Of a stretch of DNA of 64,000 bases, positions 44,739-53,643 are shown one piece after another; the stretch's first letter is position 1, and the number at the start of each line of letters is the position of its first letter. Source of the stretch: a bacterium (GTDB taxonomy: Bacteria > CAIWAD01); the NCBI GenBank assembly GCA_030685015.1, contig JAUXWS010000064.1, positions 1-64,000 of the forward strand, in the 5' to 3' direction. The notes under the pieces were generated by a model that saw nothing but the letters and a program-made list of their open reading frames with translations, was not told the origin of the DNA and ran no database searches. The translations under genes were made by a program, and so were the position numbers.

Positions 44739-45050
44739 TCCGCCACCTGGAGTCCCAGATGGACTTCGCCGCCGCTCCCGAAGAGGTCTTCCCCTTTTTC
44801 GCCGACGCGGCCAACCTGGAGGAGATCACGCCGCCCGCCCTGCCCTTCCGCTGGCGCACCAGGATCGCGCAGCGCGGGATCCGCCCCTCTCCTTCCGCGA
44901 CCTGCAGGAGCAGGGCCCCTGGGCCCTGTGGGACCACCTGCACACCTTCACGCCCCTGCCCTCGGGCGGCACGCGCATGGCGGACCTGCCGCGCGGCCGT
45001 CCTGCGGAGGCGATTCACGGCGCCGCCGCCCGCGGGAGGAGCCTGAGCGG
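44735..45050 (+). pseudogene. Decayed SRPBCC ligand-binding protein
   Basis: The TTG at 44735 opens SQMDFAAAPEEVFPFFADAANLEEITPPALPFR, the usual start of SRPBCC proteins beside TIGR01777 epimerases. The sequence then jumps to RWRTRIA, skipping about 30 expected residues, and changes frame near 44880. In another frame come FRDLQEQGPWALWDHLHTFT and PLPSGGTRMADL, normal later parts of the same family. The C-terminal third is absent. This is an internal deletion, frameshift and truncation, so the gene is probably dead. Confidence 0.8.
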
Positions 45051-45264
45051 CCGACAAGAGGCTGGCGCGGGCTTTGCTGGGAGGAGGCGCTTGACGGCGG
45101 GCCGGTCGGGCGATCCGGGGTCCGGCCGTCTTGCGCAATGTGTTGTCATGATTTGTTCAGAATTGCATGAGCAACAAGGGGCGACCAGGCAGAGGATGCC
45201 TCGTCCGATTGTCAAGAATCCGGCACAGGCATGCTGGCGCAGCCGGTGTCCAGGGAGATGAACC

Positions 45265-48200
45265 ATGACGTGGATGCGGTGGAGTCTGGTGTGGGTGATG
45301 GCGCACGGCCTGAGCGCGGGGGCCGGGTGGATCGAGACGCGGCCGGGCGCCGTGACGGGCGTGAGGCTGGTGGCGGAGCAGGGGGCGCTGACCCGCCTTG
45401 TCTGTGAAGTGGCGGGCTTCGAGTCCCGCGATCAGCGCATCGGGCTCGAGGACTGGCAGCGCATCCGCGTGCCGGGCGCGGCCATCACCCTTGAGGCGGG
45501 CGCTCCCGAACTGCCCGTGCTGGCCGCCAGCGTCATCATTCCCGACCGGGGGGCGCGCCGCCTGCGCGTCATCGCCGCCGAGCACGTGGATCTGCCCCTG
45601 CGGCCGGTCCCGTCAAAGGGCAACCTGACCCGCGACGTGGATCCGGCCGATCTGCCCTGGACCTTCGGGCCGGCCTACCGGGCCGCCGCCTGGCCGCGCG
45701 AGCAGGCCCTGCTGCGCGAGCCCTACATCCTGCGGGACCACCGCGGCCAGACGGTGCTCTTCCAGCCCTTCCAGTACCTGCCCGGGGAGGGCCTGCTGCG
45801 TGTCTACACGCGCCTCGAAGTGGAGGTGGAGACGGACCCGGCGGCGGGGGAGGGGGCCAACCCCTTCCTGCGCCAGGAGCCGCCCGCGCGGCTTGACAAG
45901 GATTTTGCCGCCATCTATCGCCAGCGCTTCCTCAATTACGACGAGGCCGCCCGCTACACGCCGGCCGTGGAGGAGGGGCGCCTGCTCATCATCTGCCACG
46001 ACGCCTTCCTGGAGGCCATGGCCCCCTTCGTGACCTGGAAGCGGCAGAAGGGCCTGGAGGTGGACCTGGTGCCGCGCACCCAGGCCGGCGGCACGGCGGC
46101 GGCCATCCAGAGCTACGTGGCGGCCTGTTATCAAAACCCGGGACTGGCCAGCCTGCTGCTGGTGGGCGACGCCGAGCAGGTGCCCAGCCCCCTGCACTCG
46201 GGGGGCAGTTCCGATCCCAGCTATGCCATGCTGGCGGGCAGCGACCATTATCCGGACATCCTGGTGGGCCGCTTCAGCGCCGCCACCGTGGCCCAGGTGG
46301 AGACGATGGTGCGGCGCTGCGTGGAGTACGAGCGCGATCCGCAGACGGGAGCCGACTGGTACCACAAGGCGACGGGCGTGGCATCGGCCGAGGGGACCGG
46401 CATCGGCGACGACGGCGAGGCGGACTGGGTCCACCTGAACAACATCCGCACCGATCTGCTGGGCTACACCTACACGGTGGTGGACCAGATCTACGATCCC
46501 GGCGCCAGCGCCGCCAGCGTCAGCGCGGCCCTCAACCAGGGGCGCGGCTTCATCAACTACTGCGGGCACGGCAGCACCACCAGCTGGGGGACGACCGGTT
46601 TCTCCAACAGCCACGTCAACGCCCTCACCAACGAGAACCGCCTGCCCTTCATCGTGGACGTGGCTTGCGTCAACGGTCAGTTCGCCGGCACCACCTGCTT
46701 CGCCGAGGCCTGGATGCGCGCCACGCGCAACGGCAACCCCACCGGTGCGGTGGGCATCTATGCCAGCACGATCAACCAGTCCTGGGCGCCGCCCATGGCC
46801 GCCCAGGATGAATGCACCGACCTCCTGGCGGCCGAGGCCTGCCTCAGTTTCGGCGCCTTGTGTTTCAACGGCGCCATGCGCATGAACGACGACTACGCCG
46901 ACTGGGCCATGACCCGGACCTGGACGATTTTCACCGACCCCACCCTGCAGCTGCGCACGGCCAGCCCGCTGGCCCTGACCGTGGGCCATGCCGCCGAACT
47001 GCCCGTGGGCGCCGCGTTGTTTCCCGTGCAGACCGGGGCGCCGGGCGCCCGGGCCACCCTGTGGGGCGAGGGCGGGCGCGTGGGTACGGCCTTGGCCGAC
47101 GAGGCCGGCCTGGCGCAGATCGAGGTGGAGGGGGCGCCGGCGGCCGGGCAGGCGCTCACCCTGACCGTGACCGCCTTCAACCATGAGACCTACCAGGGCC
47201 TGGTGACGGCCATCGCGCCGGAGGGCCCCTGGATCAGCCTGGCGGCGGCCGGCCTGCAGGGCGATGGTCTGGCCCTGCCCGGCGCCACCCAGTGGCTGCA
47301 CATCACCTTGGCCAACGTGGGCACGACGGCGGCGGCGGACCTGTCCCTCAGTCTGGCCTCGGCCCACCCCGGCGTGGCGGGCATCATTGGATCACCTGCC
47401 CTGGCCTTCTTGCCGGCCGGCGCCACGGCGCAGCTGGGCGAAGCCTTCCAGATCCAGTTCAGCACCGCTTTCGCCAACAGCGAGGCCCTGCCCTTCCTGC
47501 TGACAATCGAGGCGGGGGACGGTGAGGCCTGGAGCGCCGCCTTCACCCTGAGCGGACGGGTGGCCCCGCGGGTCGAGACGACGCCGCAGGCCCTCTTCTT
47601 CAGCGCCCTTCCCGGCCAGACGGCCAGCGGACAGCTTGTCATCGCCAACACGGGTCATGCCGACCTGTCCTGGAGCCTGGCCGCGGCCGGTCCGCCCAGC
47701 CCGGCATCGGCGGAGCGGTCCATGCTGGGCTCGACCCTAAGCGCCGCCGAGACGGAATTCGTCAGCGGCGCGCCCCTCACCCTTCATCTCAGCCTCTTCA
47801 ATGGTTCGCCCGACAATGAGTGGGCCTCCGCCGCGGCGCTGCAACTGCCCGCCGGCGTGACGGCGCTGGCCTCCAGCGACCTGGCGGTGGCCGGGGGCGG
47901 ACGCCTCCAGACGGACGGCGTGACCGGGGAGGGGGTCCGCCTCACCTGGAGCGACCCGGACGGTGGCTGGGGCAACATCTACCCCAACCAGACGGCCGTG
48001 GGCACGGTGCAGCTTGACGTGCCGTACTCCTTCAGCGGCGATCTGACCCTGGCCTGGGACATCACAGGCGACATCTACGGGGCCGATCCCCACGTGGTGA
48101 GCGGGGCCTTCACCCTTGCCCACACGGGGGACGATCTGCCCCAGTGGCTGGAGGTGCAGCCGGCCCAGGGCCTTATCCCGCCCGGCGGGTCGCTGCAAGC

Positions 48201-48540
48201 CATGTTGACGGCCAGCGCGCTGGGATTGGAGGAGGGCCAGTGGACGGGTCTGCTTGTCCTGTCCAGCAACGATCCGGTCCGGCCCCTGCTCCACCTGCCC
48301 ATCAGCTTCCAGGTGGGCGGCCTGCCGCCCGTGGCCGGGTTGCGCATCGTGCAGGAGGCCAATTGCCTGCTGCGCCTGGAGTGGGAGGCCGTGCCCCAGG
48401 CCGCCACCTATCGCATCTGGCAGAGCGAGGGCCTGGACCAGCCCTTCCTGCCGCTGGCGGAATGCACCGTGACCAATTGGAGCCTGCCCTGCCGGTCGGT
48501 GGGCACCCGGCTTTTCCGGGTGACGGCCTTGACCCCATAG
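45265..48540 (+). CDS. Secreted gingipain-like C25 cysteine peptidase
   Basis: 1091 residues with a weak signal peptide (WSLVWVMAHGLSAGAG), a propeptide-like beta domain to about residue 225, and a peptidase C25 domain. The catalytic pair is His435 in INYCGHGSTTSWG and Cys468 in IVDVACVNGQFAGTTCF; the 33-residue spacing equals that of His211-Cys244 in gingipain RgpB. Beyond about residue 560 lie several Ig/CARDB-like beta domains and a last 70-residue FN3-like module that ends LFRVTALTP and resembles the end of the deiminase at 49114. Export to the cell surface is inferred. It could be a protease or, less likely, a PorU-type sortase. Confidence 0.9.
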   Translation: MTWMRWSLVWVMAHGLSAGAGWIETRPGAVTGVRLVAEQGALTRLVCEVAGFESRDQRIGLEDWQRIRVPGAAITLEAGAPELPVLAASVIIPDRGARRLRVIAAEHVDLPLRPVPSKGNLTRDVDPADLPWTFGPAYRAAAWPREQALLREPYILRDHRGQTVLFQPFQYLPGEGLLRVYTRLEVEVETDPAAGEGANPFLRQEPPARLDKDFAAIYRQRFLNYDEAARYTPAVEEGRLLIICHDAFLEAMAPFVTWKRQKGLEVDLVPRTQAGGTAAAIQSYVAACYQNPGLASLLLVGDAEQVPSPLHSGGSSDPSYAMLAGSDHYPDILVGRFSAATVAQVETMVRRCVEYERDPQTGADWYHKATGVASAEGTGIGDDGEADWVHLNNIRTDLLGYTYTVVDQIYDPGASAASVSAALNQGRGFINYCGHGSTTSWGTTGFSNSHVNALTNENRLPFIVDVACVNGQFAGTTCFAEAWMRATRNGNPTGAVGIYASTINQSWAPPMAAQDECTDLLAAEACLSFGALCFNGAMRMNDDYADWAMTRTWTIFTDPTLQLRTASPLALTVGHAAELPVGAALFPVQTGAPGARATLWGEGGRVGTALADEAGLAQIEVEGAPAAGQALTLTVTAFNHETYQGLVTAIAPEGPWISLAAAGLQGDGLALPGATQWLHITLANVGTTAAADLSLSLASAHPGVAGIIGSPALAFLPAGATAQLGEAFQIQFSTAFANSEALPFLLTIEAGDGEAWSAAFTLSGRVAPRVETTPQALFFSALPGQTASGQLVIANTGHADLSWSLAAAGPPSPASAERSMLGSTLSAAETEFVSGAPLTLHLSLFNGSPDNEWASAAALQLPAGVTALASSDLAVAGGGRLQTDGVTGEGVRLTWSDPDGGWGNIYPNQTAVGTVQLDVPYSFSGDLTLAWDITGDIYGADPHVVSGAFTLAHTGDDLPQWLEVQPAQGLIPPGGSLQAMLTASALGLEEGQWTGLLVLSSNDPVRPLLHLPISFQVGGLPPVAGLRIVQEANCLLRLEWEAVPQAATYRIWQSEGLDQPFLPLAECTVTNWSLPCRSVGTRLFRVTALTP

Positions 48541-48660
48541 GAGGACGCGGCGTCAAAATCAGTTCAGCAATAGAGTCTGTTTTCAATTCCATCCCGTACC
48601 TACCATGTGGGTGGCGGCCAGGCCGGGACCGGCGCTGGCCTCCTGGAAAGGGTGGAAAGC

Positions 48661-49068
48661 ATGGCGGAGCGATCCCGGGCCTGGAGCGAATCCCTCGCCC
48701 TCATCGAGGAGCAGCATGAGGGATTGCAGGCGGCGACCTCCCGCTTCCTGGATGCGGCTGGACAGCATCGCGGCCAAGGCGAACTTTATGATTGTCTTGA
48801 TGATTTGTTGAGTAATTTAGAGAAGCACTTCATATCCGAAGAACAGATCATGAGCCGGGTCGGCTATGCGGGCCTCCATGCCCACCGCCTGCTGCACCAG
48901 GCCTGCCTGGACCAGCTCCGCGGCGAGAAGGAGCACCTGGCCCTGGGCCAGCTGCGCAGCCGGTCCGTCTATGAGGAAATGTTCCGCACCTGGATCACGG
49001 ACCACCTGCACACCCAGGATCGCCGCTTCATCGACTTCCTGGACCGCGCCGAGGACGCCACTCCCTGA
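48661..49068 (+). CDS. Bacteriohemerythrin-like protein
   Basis: 135 residues from ATG 48661, after a GGAAAGGGTGGAAAG site; a GTG at 48607 is a poorer option. Iron ligands are all visible: EEQHEGL, LEKHFISEEQIM, HAHRLLHQACL and TDHLHTQDRRF, as in single-domain hemerythrins that bind O2 at a di-iron site. Bases 48780-48845 are distinctly AT-rich against the rest of the window. It lies between the C25 peptidase and, on the other strand, the deiminase. Confidence 0.9.
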   Translation: MAERSRAWSESLALIEEQHEGLQAATSRFLDAAGQHRGQGELYDCLDDLLSNLEKHFISEEQIMSRVGYAGLHAHRLLHQACLDQLRGEKEHLALGQLRSRSVYEEMFRTWITDHLHTQDRRFIDFLDRAEDATP

Positions 49069-49070
49069 CA

Positions 49071-49089
49071 GGGCTGGTCGACCCAGCCC
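49071..49089. terminator. Short hairpin between convergent genes
   Basis: GGGCTGG and CCAGCCC form a 7-bp stem with loop TCGAC between the hemerythrin and deiminase stops. No T tract follows in either direction; a run of ten C (49087-49096) does. Confidence 0.3.
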
Positions 49090-49113
49090 CCCCCCCGCCA
49101 CCAGGCCGCCGGC

Positions 49114-50772
49114 TCAGGGCGTGACGGCCTTCACCCGGTAGAGCCTCGTCCAGCCCGGCAATGCCGCCTCCGACCAGGAGGTCTCCACCGTCTGCGCCAG
49201 GAGGGTCCACGGCTGCGCCAGTCCCGCCGCGCCCTCGACGAGGTAGCGGGCCGCCCCCGGCACCGGCTCCCAACTGAGCTGCACCTGGCCGGCCACCAGC
49301 TCCACGGCGAGGAGGGGGCTCGCCAGGGCCGTGGCCACGGCCGTGGCGTGGTGGGGATCGGCCCGTCCAGTGAAAGGATGCTGTTCGAAGCGTCCGCTCA
49401 GGTCGGCCGCCTGCAGGCAGTACTCCAGCTCCTGCCCGGCGGCCAGCGCCGGCAGCCAAGTCCGCCATTCCGCCCCGTCCGCCTGCAGGGCCAACGCCGT
49501 CCAGGGTCCGCCGTCCACGCGGTGCCAGCAGCGCAGGGAATCCACGATGAGGGCCTGTCCGCTGCAGGCGGTGATGGTGGCCCGCAGCTCGCGGGGCTGG
49601 CCCGCGACCAGGGTGTCGGCCAGCGGCAGGTGGTGGATGCGCAGGAGGCCGGGATCGGCCAGGCCGATGGCGCGGCAATGGAGGGCGTCCGTGCTCTCCC
49701 AGCTGCCCGTGAAGCCCAGCACCTCGAAGCCCGGGAGGGCGGCCTGGTAGACGGCCAGCGCGGCGGCGTCCCAGGTGGAGTTCATGATAGGGACGAAGAC
49801 GCGGCCGTTGAGGATGAGGGAGTTGGTGTAAGGTTGGTTGTTGGGCGTCCAGACGCGGTAGATCTGGTAGGGCGTGCCCCAGCTGCTCGTGGCCGCGGCG
49901 AACCAGGCCGCCGTCGCCTCGATCTCGTCGTACTGGGCGTGGCTGGCCGGCACTTCGCGGATGAGCACCTTGTCCACGTCGAGGAACTTGCCCCAGCAGT
50001 CGATGTGGTCGATGTAGGTGTTGTTGGGGTCGGGCAGGGTGTGGTAGCGCTCCACCCCCAGGTAGTCGAGGACCCGTTGCCCGATCTGTTGGATGGTCAG
50101 CCCCGGGTTCTCCGTCACCACCAGGTCGCTGGAGGCGGCGGCGCCGTAGCCGTCGCTCATCCAGTTGCCCCCCGTGTGGACGAGGTTCATGCCGTAGCAG
50201 TCCAGGCCCAGGTGGGCGGCCACCCGCCAGGGAACGTCGTCGTCCAGGGGCCGCGGCCGGTTGTAAGGGAAATCGACCACGGCCACCTCGTCCCCCGTCT
50301 GGGCGAACATGGGTCCGTAGTCCCGCGTCCAGTAGGAGTTGGTGGAGGCGTGGAGGAAGCTACAGTTGGCCAGGTTGACACCCGCCGACGTGTACTGGGC
50401 GCGCACCGTGTTCTCCTGGGAGGGTCCGCTCACCAGGGTGAGGACGGGGGTCTCCACGGACAGGGCGGCGATGAGGGCGAGGGAGACGCCGAAAGGATAG
50501 CGCACGAGCACGGCGGCCTGCCGCTCGAACTCGGCGATGGAGCGGGGCGGCAGGGCGGGGGGTGGCGTCTCGGTGAAGGTGCGCCCGATCTCGTCCAGAC
50601 GGCCCAGCTCGTCCGGCGTCAGCCAGTGGGGCAGGGAGCCGGGGTTGGCCGCCTGCCAGGCCCGGGTGCGGGCCTCCAGCTCGGCCAGGACATCCTGGTT
50701 GGCGGCGGTCGCCATGGAAGCGGCGGCCAGCGCAAATGCCAGCGACACGACAAGAGGACGTAGAGCGGCCAT
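49114..50772 (-). CDS. Secreted peptidylarginine/agmatine deiminase-like protein
   Basis: 552 residues from ATG 50772 with signal peptide LRPLVVSLAFALAAASMATA. The deiminase fold motifs appear in order: YWTRDYGPMFA, VHTGGNWMSDGYG, YIDHIDCWGKFLDVDKVLI, and the catalytic Cys366 in DALHCRAIGL. Export plus a C-terminal beta region is the layout of PPAD of Porphyromonas gingivalis rather than cytoplasmic agmatine deiminase. After the catalytic domain come a beta domain and a 65-residue module ending RLYRVKAVTP, alike to the end of the C25 peptidase. It probably deiminates arginine in peptides outside the cell; substrate is inferred. Confidence 0.9.
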   Translation of the reverse strand: MAALRPLVVSLAFALAAASMATAANQDVLAELEARTRAWQAANPGSLPHWLTPDELGRLDEIGRTFTETPPPALPPRSIAEFERQAAVLVRYPFGVSLALIAALSVETPVLTLVSGPSQENTVRAQYTSAGVNLANCSFLHASTNSYWTRDYGPMFAQTGDEVAVVDFPYNRPRPLDDDVPWRVAAHLGLDCYGMNLVHTGGNWMSDGYGAAASSDLVVTENPGLTIQQIGQRVLDYLGVERYHTLPDPNNTYIDHIDCWGKFLDVDKVLIREVPASHAQYDEIEATAAWFAAATSSWGTPYQIYRVWTPNNQPYTNSLILNGRVFVPIMNSTWDAAALAVYQAALPGFEVLGFTGSWESTDALHCRAIGLADPGLLRIHHLPLADTLVAGQPRELRATITACSGQALIVDSLRCWHRVDGGPWTALALQADGAEWRTWLPALAAGQELEYCLQAADLSGRFEQHPFTGRADPHHATAVATALASPLLAVELVAGQVQLSWEPVPGAARYLVEGAAGLAQPWTLLAQTVETSWSEAALPGWTRLYRVKAVTP

Positions 50773-50996
50773 GGTCAGGCTCCCTGCTTGACGTGCCCAT
50801 CGGCGGCGCCTCGTATCGGCCAGTCTGACGTGAGTGCGGGAATGGGCACGTGTTCCGGACGCCTGATGGTGGGAAAGGCTGGTCTTTGGTGCAAGCCTGC
50901 CGACAATGAGGACCATTTGCTTACTTGGCGCCGTGACGCCAAACAAGCATTCATCGCCGGCCGGTTGATCCGGCCGGTGGCCAATTCGAGGACACC
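50773..50996. other. Divergent region between deiminase and FKBP genes
   Basis: 224 bp between two starts. Contains lower-GC sequence (ATTTGCTTACTTGG near 50920) and a CCGGCCGGTTGATCCGGCCGG-type inverted repeat close to 50960-50980. No firm promoter match was found on either strand. Confidence 0.4.
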
Positions 50997-51695
50997 ATGA
51001 GCATGATCACTGCCGCACGCTTCGGCATCCTGGTTCCGATCCTGACCCTGTGCCTGGCCGCCAGCGGAGGCTGCAAGAAGGCGCCGGTCCGTCTGGAGAA
51101 GCTGGATTCGGACTTGCAGAAGTTCAGCTATGCCATCGGCATGGACATGGGCGGTTATCTCAAGGACCAAGTGGGCGAGATCGATCTGGTTGCCTTCCAG
51201 CAAGGCCTGGAGGATGCCCGCACGGGCGGCAGCCTCCTCCTCTCGGACGAGGAATCCCAGACCATCAAAATGACGGAAGGCCAGCGTCGAGCCGACGAGA
51301 TGGCGCAGCAGAACGAGGAGAAGAGCAAGGTGTTCCTGGAGACCAATGCCAAGAAGAGCGGTGTGACGACCACGGCCAGCGGCCTGCAGTTTGAGGTGAT
51401 CACCCCGGCGGAAGGCCCCAAACCCACCACCGAGAGCACCGTCACCGTCCATTACACGGGCACCCTGACCGACGGCACCGAGTTCGACAGCAGCGTCAAG
51501 CGCGGCCAGCCCGCCACCTTCCCCCTGGGCGGCGTCATTCCGGGCTGGACGGAAGGCCTCCAGCTCATGGGCGTGGGCGGCAAGTACCGCTTCGTCATTC
51601 CGCCGGACCTGGGCTATGGTCCCCGCGGCGCGGGCAACGTCATTCCGCCCAATTCCGTGCTGGTCTTCGAGGTGGAGCTCATCTCATTCGAGTAG
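50997..51695 (+). CDS. Lipoprotein FKBP-type peptidyl-prolyl isomerase
   Basis: 232 residues. The signal peptide ends in a lipobox (LAASGGC, Cys26), so it is a membrane-bound lipoprotein. The N-terminal dimerisation region of the FklB/Mip group is [16 protein letters not shown], and the FKBP domain has [52 protein letters not shown] and [10 protein letters not shown]. It catalyses proline isomerisation of exported proteins. A strong terminator follows. Confidence 0.94.
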   Translation: MSMITAARFGILVPILTLCLAASGGCKKAPVRLEKLDSDLQKFSYAIGMDMGGYLKDQVGEIDLVAFQQGLEDARTGGSLLLSDEESQTIKMTEGQRRADEMAQQNEEKSKVFLETNAKKSGVTTTASGLQFEVITPAEGPKPTTESTVTVHYTGTLTDGTEFDSSVKRGQPATFPLGGVIPGWTEGLQLMGVGGKYRFVIPPDLGYGPRGAGNVIPPNSVLVFEVELISFE

Positions 51696-51717
51696 CCGGC
51701 GAAAAAGCCCCGTTCAG

Positions 51718-51749
51718 GTCCGGTCCTCGCGCGGGGGCCGGACTTTTTC
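51718..51749 (+). terminator. Intrinsic terminator of the FKBP gene
   Basis: GTCCGG (51718-51723) pairs with CCGGAC (51738-51743), extended by wobble pairs, and is followed at once by TTTTTCTT. It is a standard rho-independent terminator. Confidence 0.92.
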
Positions 51750-51912
51750 TTGGCCCTTCCGCTTCGGGATCCGGCCTGGCCGGCCCGCCCCATGCGCCTG
51801 CACCCTGCCGCCGGCTGTGGTATCTTCCCCCGGCCGGTGGAGGAGACGTGGCCTCGCGACTGGCCCGCCGCCCGCCCCGTCCGGCCTGCCACACCATGGA
51901 TAGGAGCACATC

Positions 51913-52509
51913 ATGCTGCGGATCGCTTTTCTCCTGCTGCTGCTCACGCGGCCCCTGCCGGCCGACGAGGTGACCGACTGGATCGACGAGGGACGCACGG
52001 CCTGGCTGGCGGGCAAGCCCGACGAGGCGATCCAAAGCCTGGACTATGCCTCCCAGTTGATCAGGCAGCAGAAGGGTGAACGGCTGGAAGCCGCCCTGCC
52101 CGCCGCCCTGGCCGGTTGGCGGAAAACGGATTCGGGCAGCTCCGCCCTGGGATCGGCCTTCTTCGGCGGCGCCACCGGCGCCAATGCCCAGTACGAGCGG
52201 ACGGCCGGGGATGAGGGCTCCACCTGCTCCATCAGCATTGCCACCGACAATCCGATGATGGGCATGCTGCTTGCCTCCTTCGCCTCGCCCATGATGCTGA
52301 CCTCCTCCGGCCAGAAGCTGATCAAGATCGGCGCCCACAAGGCCACCCTCGACTACGACGCGCAGGAGCGCGATGGGACGATCATGGTGGTCGTCGGCCA
52401 GAAGGTGCTGGTCAGCGTGCAGGGCAACGCCGTCAGCGAGGCGGATCTGCGCGCCTATGCCGAGGCCGTGCACTACGACGTGATCGAGAAGGTGCTGCAA
52501 AGCCAATGA
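51913..52509 (+). CDS. Exported protein of unknown function
   Basis: 198 residues with signal peptide MLRIAFLLLLLTRPLPADE. A helical part (WIDEGRTAWLAGKPDEAIQSLDYASQLI) like a half TPR is followed by WRKTDSGSSALGSAFFGGATGANAQYER and a beta-rich end (IMVVVGQKVLVSVQGNAVSE). The alpha-plus-beta end recalls small exported DUF proteins, but I do not recognise a family. A TATCTTCCC box lies at 51821. Confidence 0.75.
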   Translation: MLRIAFLLLLLTRPLPADEVTDWIDEGRTAWLAGKPDEAIQSLDYASQLIRQQKGERLEAALPAALAGWRKTDSGSSALGSAFFGGATGANAQYERTAGDEGSTCSISIATDNPMMGMLLASFASPMMLTSSGQKLIKIGAHKATLDYDAQERDGTIMVVVGQKVLVSVQGNAVSEADLRAYAEAVHYDVIEKVLQSQ

Positions 52510-52540
52510 CAACCATGGGCGGCGTGATGGCGGGGCGGCC

Positions 52541-53368
52541 GTGAAGGCGGCCCGCCTGCAACGATTGAGACGCTTCCTGGGGGGGCTGGCCGAGGAACAG
52601 CTGCGCCAACCCCCTGCCCACCATGTGTTGAAACCGGCCCGCGAATTGGCCCATCCCCGCGACCGGGAGCTGGCCGCCTACTTGCTCTGCATGCTGCAGG
52701 TGGGCGACGCGGCGGCCTCGCGCCAGGTGTCGGGGCTTCTGCTCAACCGCCTGGGGCGGCAGCCGGGCCTCACCCTGGTCAAGGCCAGCCGCCAGATGTT
52801 GCATGACCTGTGCCGGGACTTGCAGCTGGGCTTCATTGGGCCGGAGGGCCTGGGGCTGTGGCTGTCCGGCCTGCGCAACGCCCTGCGGCGCCACCGCAGC
52901 CTGGCCGACCTGTACCAGGCCAGCCTGGGGCCGGCCGGCACCCGCCCGCCGCTGGTGACTCTTGACCGCTTCGTGGTGGAGCTGTCCCACGGGCTGGATG
53001 AGGCGGCCTGCCGCGAGCATCGGCTGGGCCACCTTCTGCCGCGGCCGGCCAAGGGGTCGGCCACTGCCCGCCTGCACCTCTTCCTGCGGGCCGTCTGCCG
53101 GCCGGACGACGGACTGGATCTGGGACTGTGGAGCCGGCCCAGTCCGGAACACCTGCTCCTGCCCCTCGAGCAAGCCTCGCTGGACCGCCTGCGCTGGTTG
53201 AAGCTCTGCGAACGGGAGAAGCCCTGCCGGGGGGCCGTGCTGGAGGCCACCCAGCAGTTGCGGCAGCTGCGCCCGGCCGATCCGGTCTACTACAGCCATG
53301 CCCTCGATCGCCTGCTTGTGCTGGATCTGGACATCGAAGCCATGCGCCAGCGCTTCCGCCACGCCTAG
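52541..53368 (+). CDS. TIGR02757 family protein
   Basis: 275 residues from GTG 52541. Family features: YLLCMLQVGDAAASRQVSGLLLNRLG, FIGPEGLGLWLSGLRNALRRHRSLADLY, LLPRPAKGSATARLHLFLRAVCRPDDGLDLGLWSRPSPEHLLLPLE, and YYSHALDRLLVLD, matching the common TIGR02757 (DUF2400) proteins of Bacteroidota and relatives; function unknown. Its TAG stop (53366-53368) is part of the CTAG at the left end of a MITE-like element. Confidence 0.85.
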   Translation: MKAARLQRLRRFLGGLAEEQLRQPPAHHVLKPARELAHPRDRELAAYLLCMLQVGDAAASRQVSGLLLNRLGRQPGLTLVKASRQMLHDLCRDLQLGFIGPEGLGLWLSGLRNALRRHRSLADLYQASLGPAGTRPPLVTLDRFVVELSHGLDEAACREHRLGHLLPRPAKGSATARLHLFLRAVCRPDDGLDLGLWSRPSPEHLLLPLEQASLDRLRWLKLCEREKPCRGAVLEATQQLRQLRPADPVYYSHALDRLLVLDLDIEAMRQRFRHA

Positions 53369-53533
53369 CAGCCTGTCGGACTTGGCCACTTGGCGGTCTT
53401 CATCGCCCCAATCGGTCCGGATTTTCCGCAAGTTTCTTGAACAGACCACCAGTATGCCCTGCGAAACTTCCGAAAAACCGGCCACGATTTGGGCGCGAAT
53501 CCCATCCAAGGCCCAAGCCCGACAGGCTGCTAG
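53365..53533. mobile_element. MITE-like element with 21-bp terminal inverted repeats
   Basis: The left end (53365-53385) begins CTAGCAGCCTGTCGGA and the right end (53513-53533), read in reverse, begins CTAGCAGCCTGTCGGG; 20 of 21 positions match. The 127-bp interior has no gene. Beyond the right end, CTAGCAGCCTGTCGGG (53530 on) repeats as a third end, creating a 30-bp perfect palindrome (53517-53546). CTAG at both borders may be a target duplication. The stop codon of the upstream gene lies in the left CTAG. No transposase is nearby. Confidence 0.75.
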
Positions 53534-53589
53534 CAGCCTGTCGGGCACACTCTGATAGACCGCCGGACTCCCCGCACCTCCCCCCATCC

Positions 53590-53620
53590 TTGTCACCCCT
53601 TGGGTCCAATGCTATGTTGG
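53590..53620 (+). promoter_or_regulatory. Promoter candidate TTG-N20-TATGTTGG
   Basis: TTG (53590-53592), 20 bases, then TATGTTGG (53613-53620), 23 bp before ATG 53644. This fits the Bacteroidota form TTG-N19-21-TAnnTTTG in spacing and in all but one conserved base. Confidence 0.5.
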
Positions 53621-53643
53621 ACACCTGTTTTTGAAAGGATTCC

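Noticed and set aside
45265-48540. PorU-type sortase for the type IX system
   Set aside because: It has extra C-terminal beta domains and sits beside a secreted deiminase, so a secreted protease fits better; not excluded.
49348-50763. Long plus-strand frame opposite the deiminase gene
   Set aside because: The minus strand encodes a full deiminase with signal peptide and motifs.
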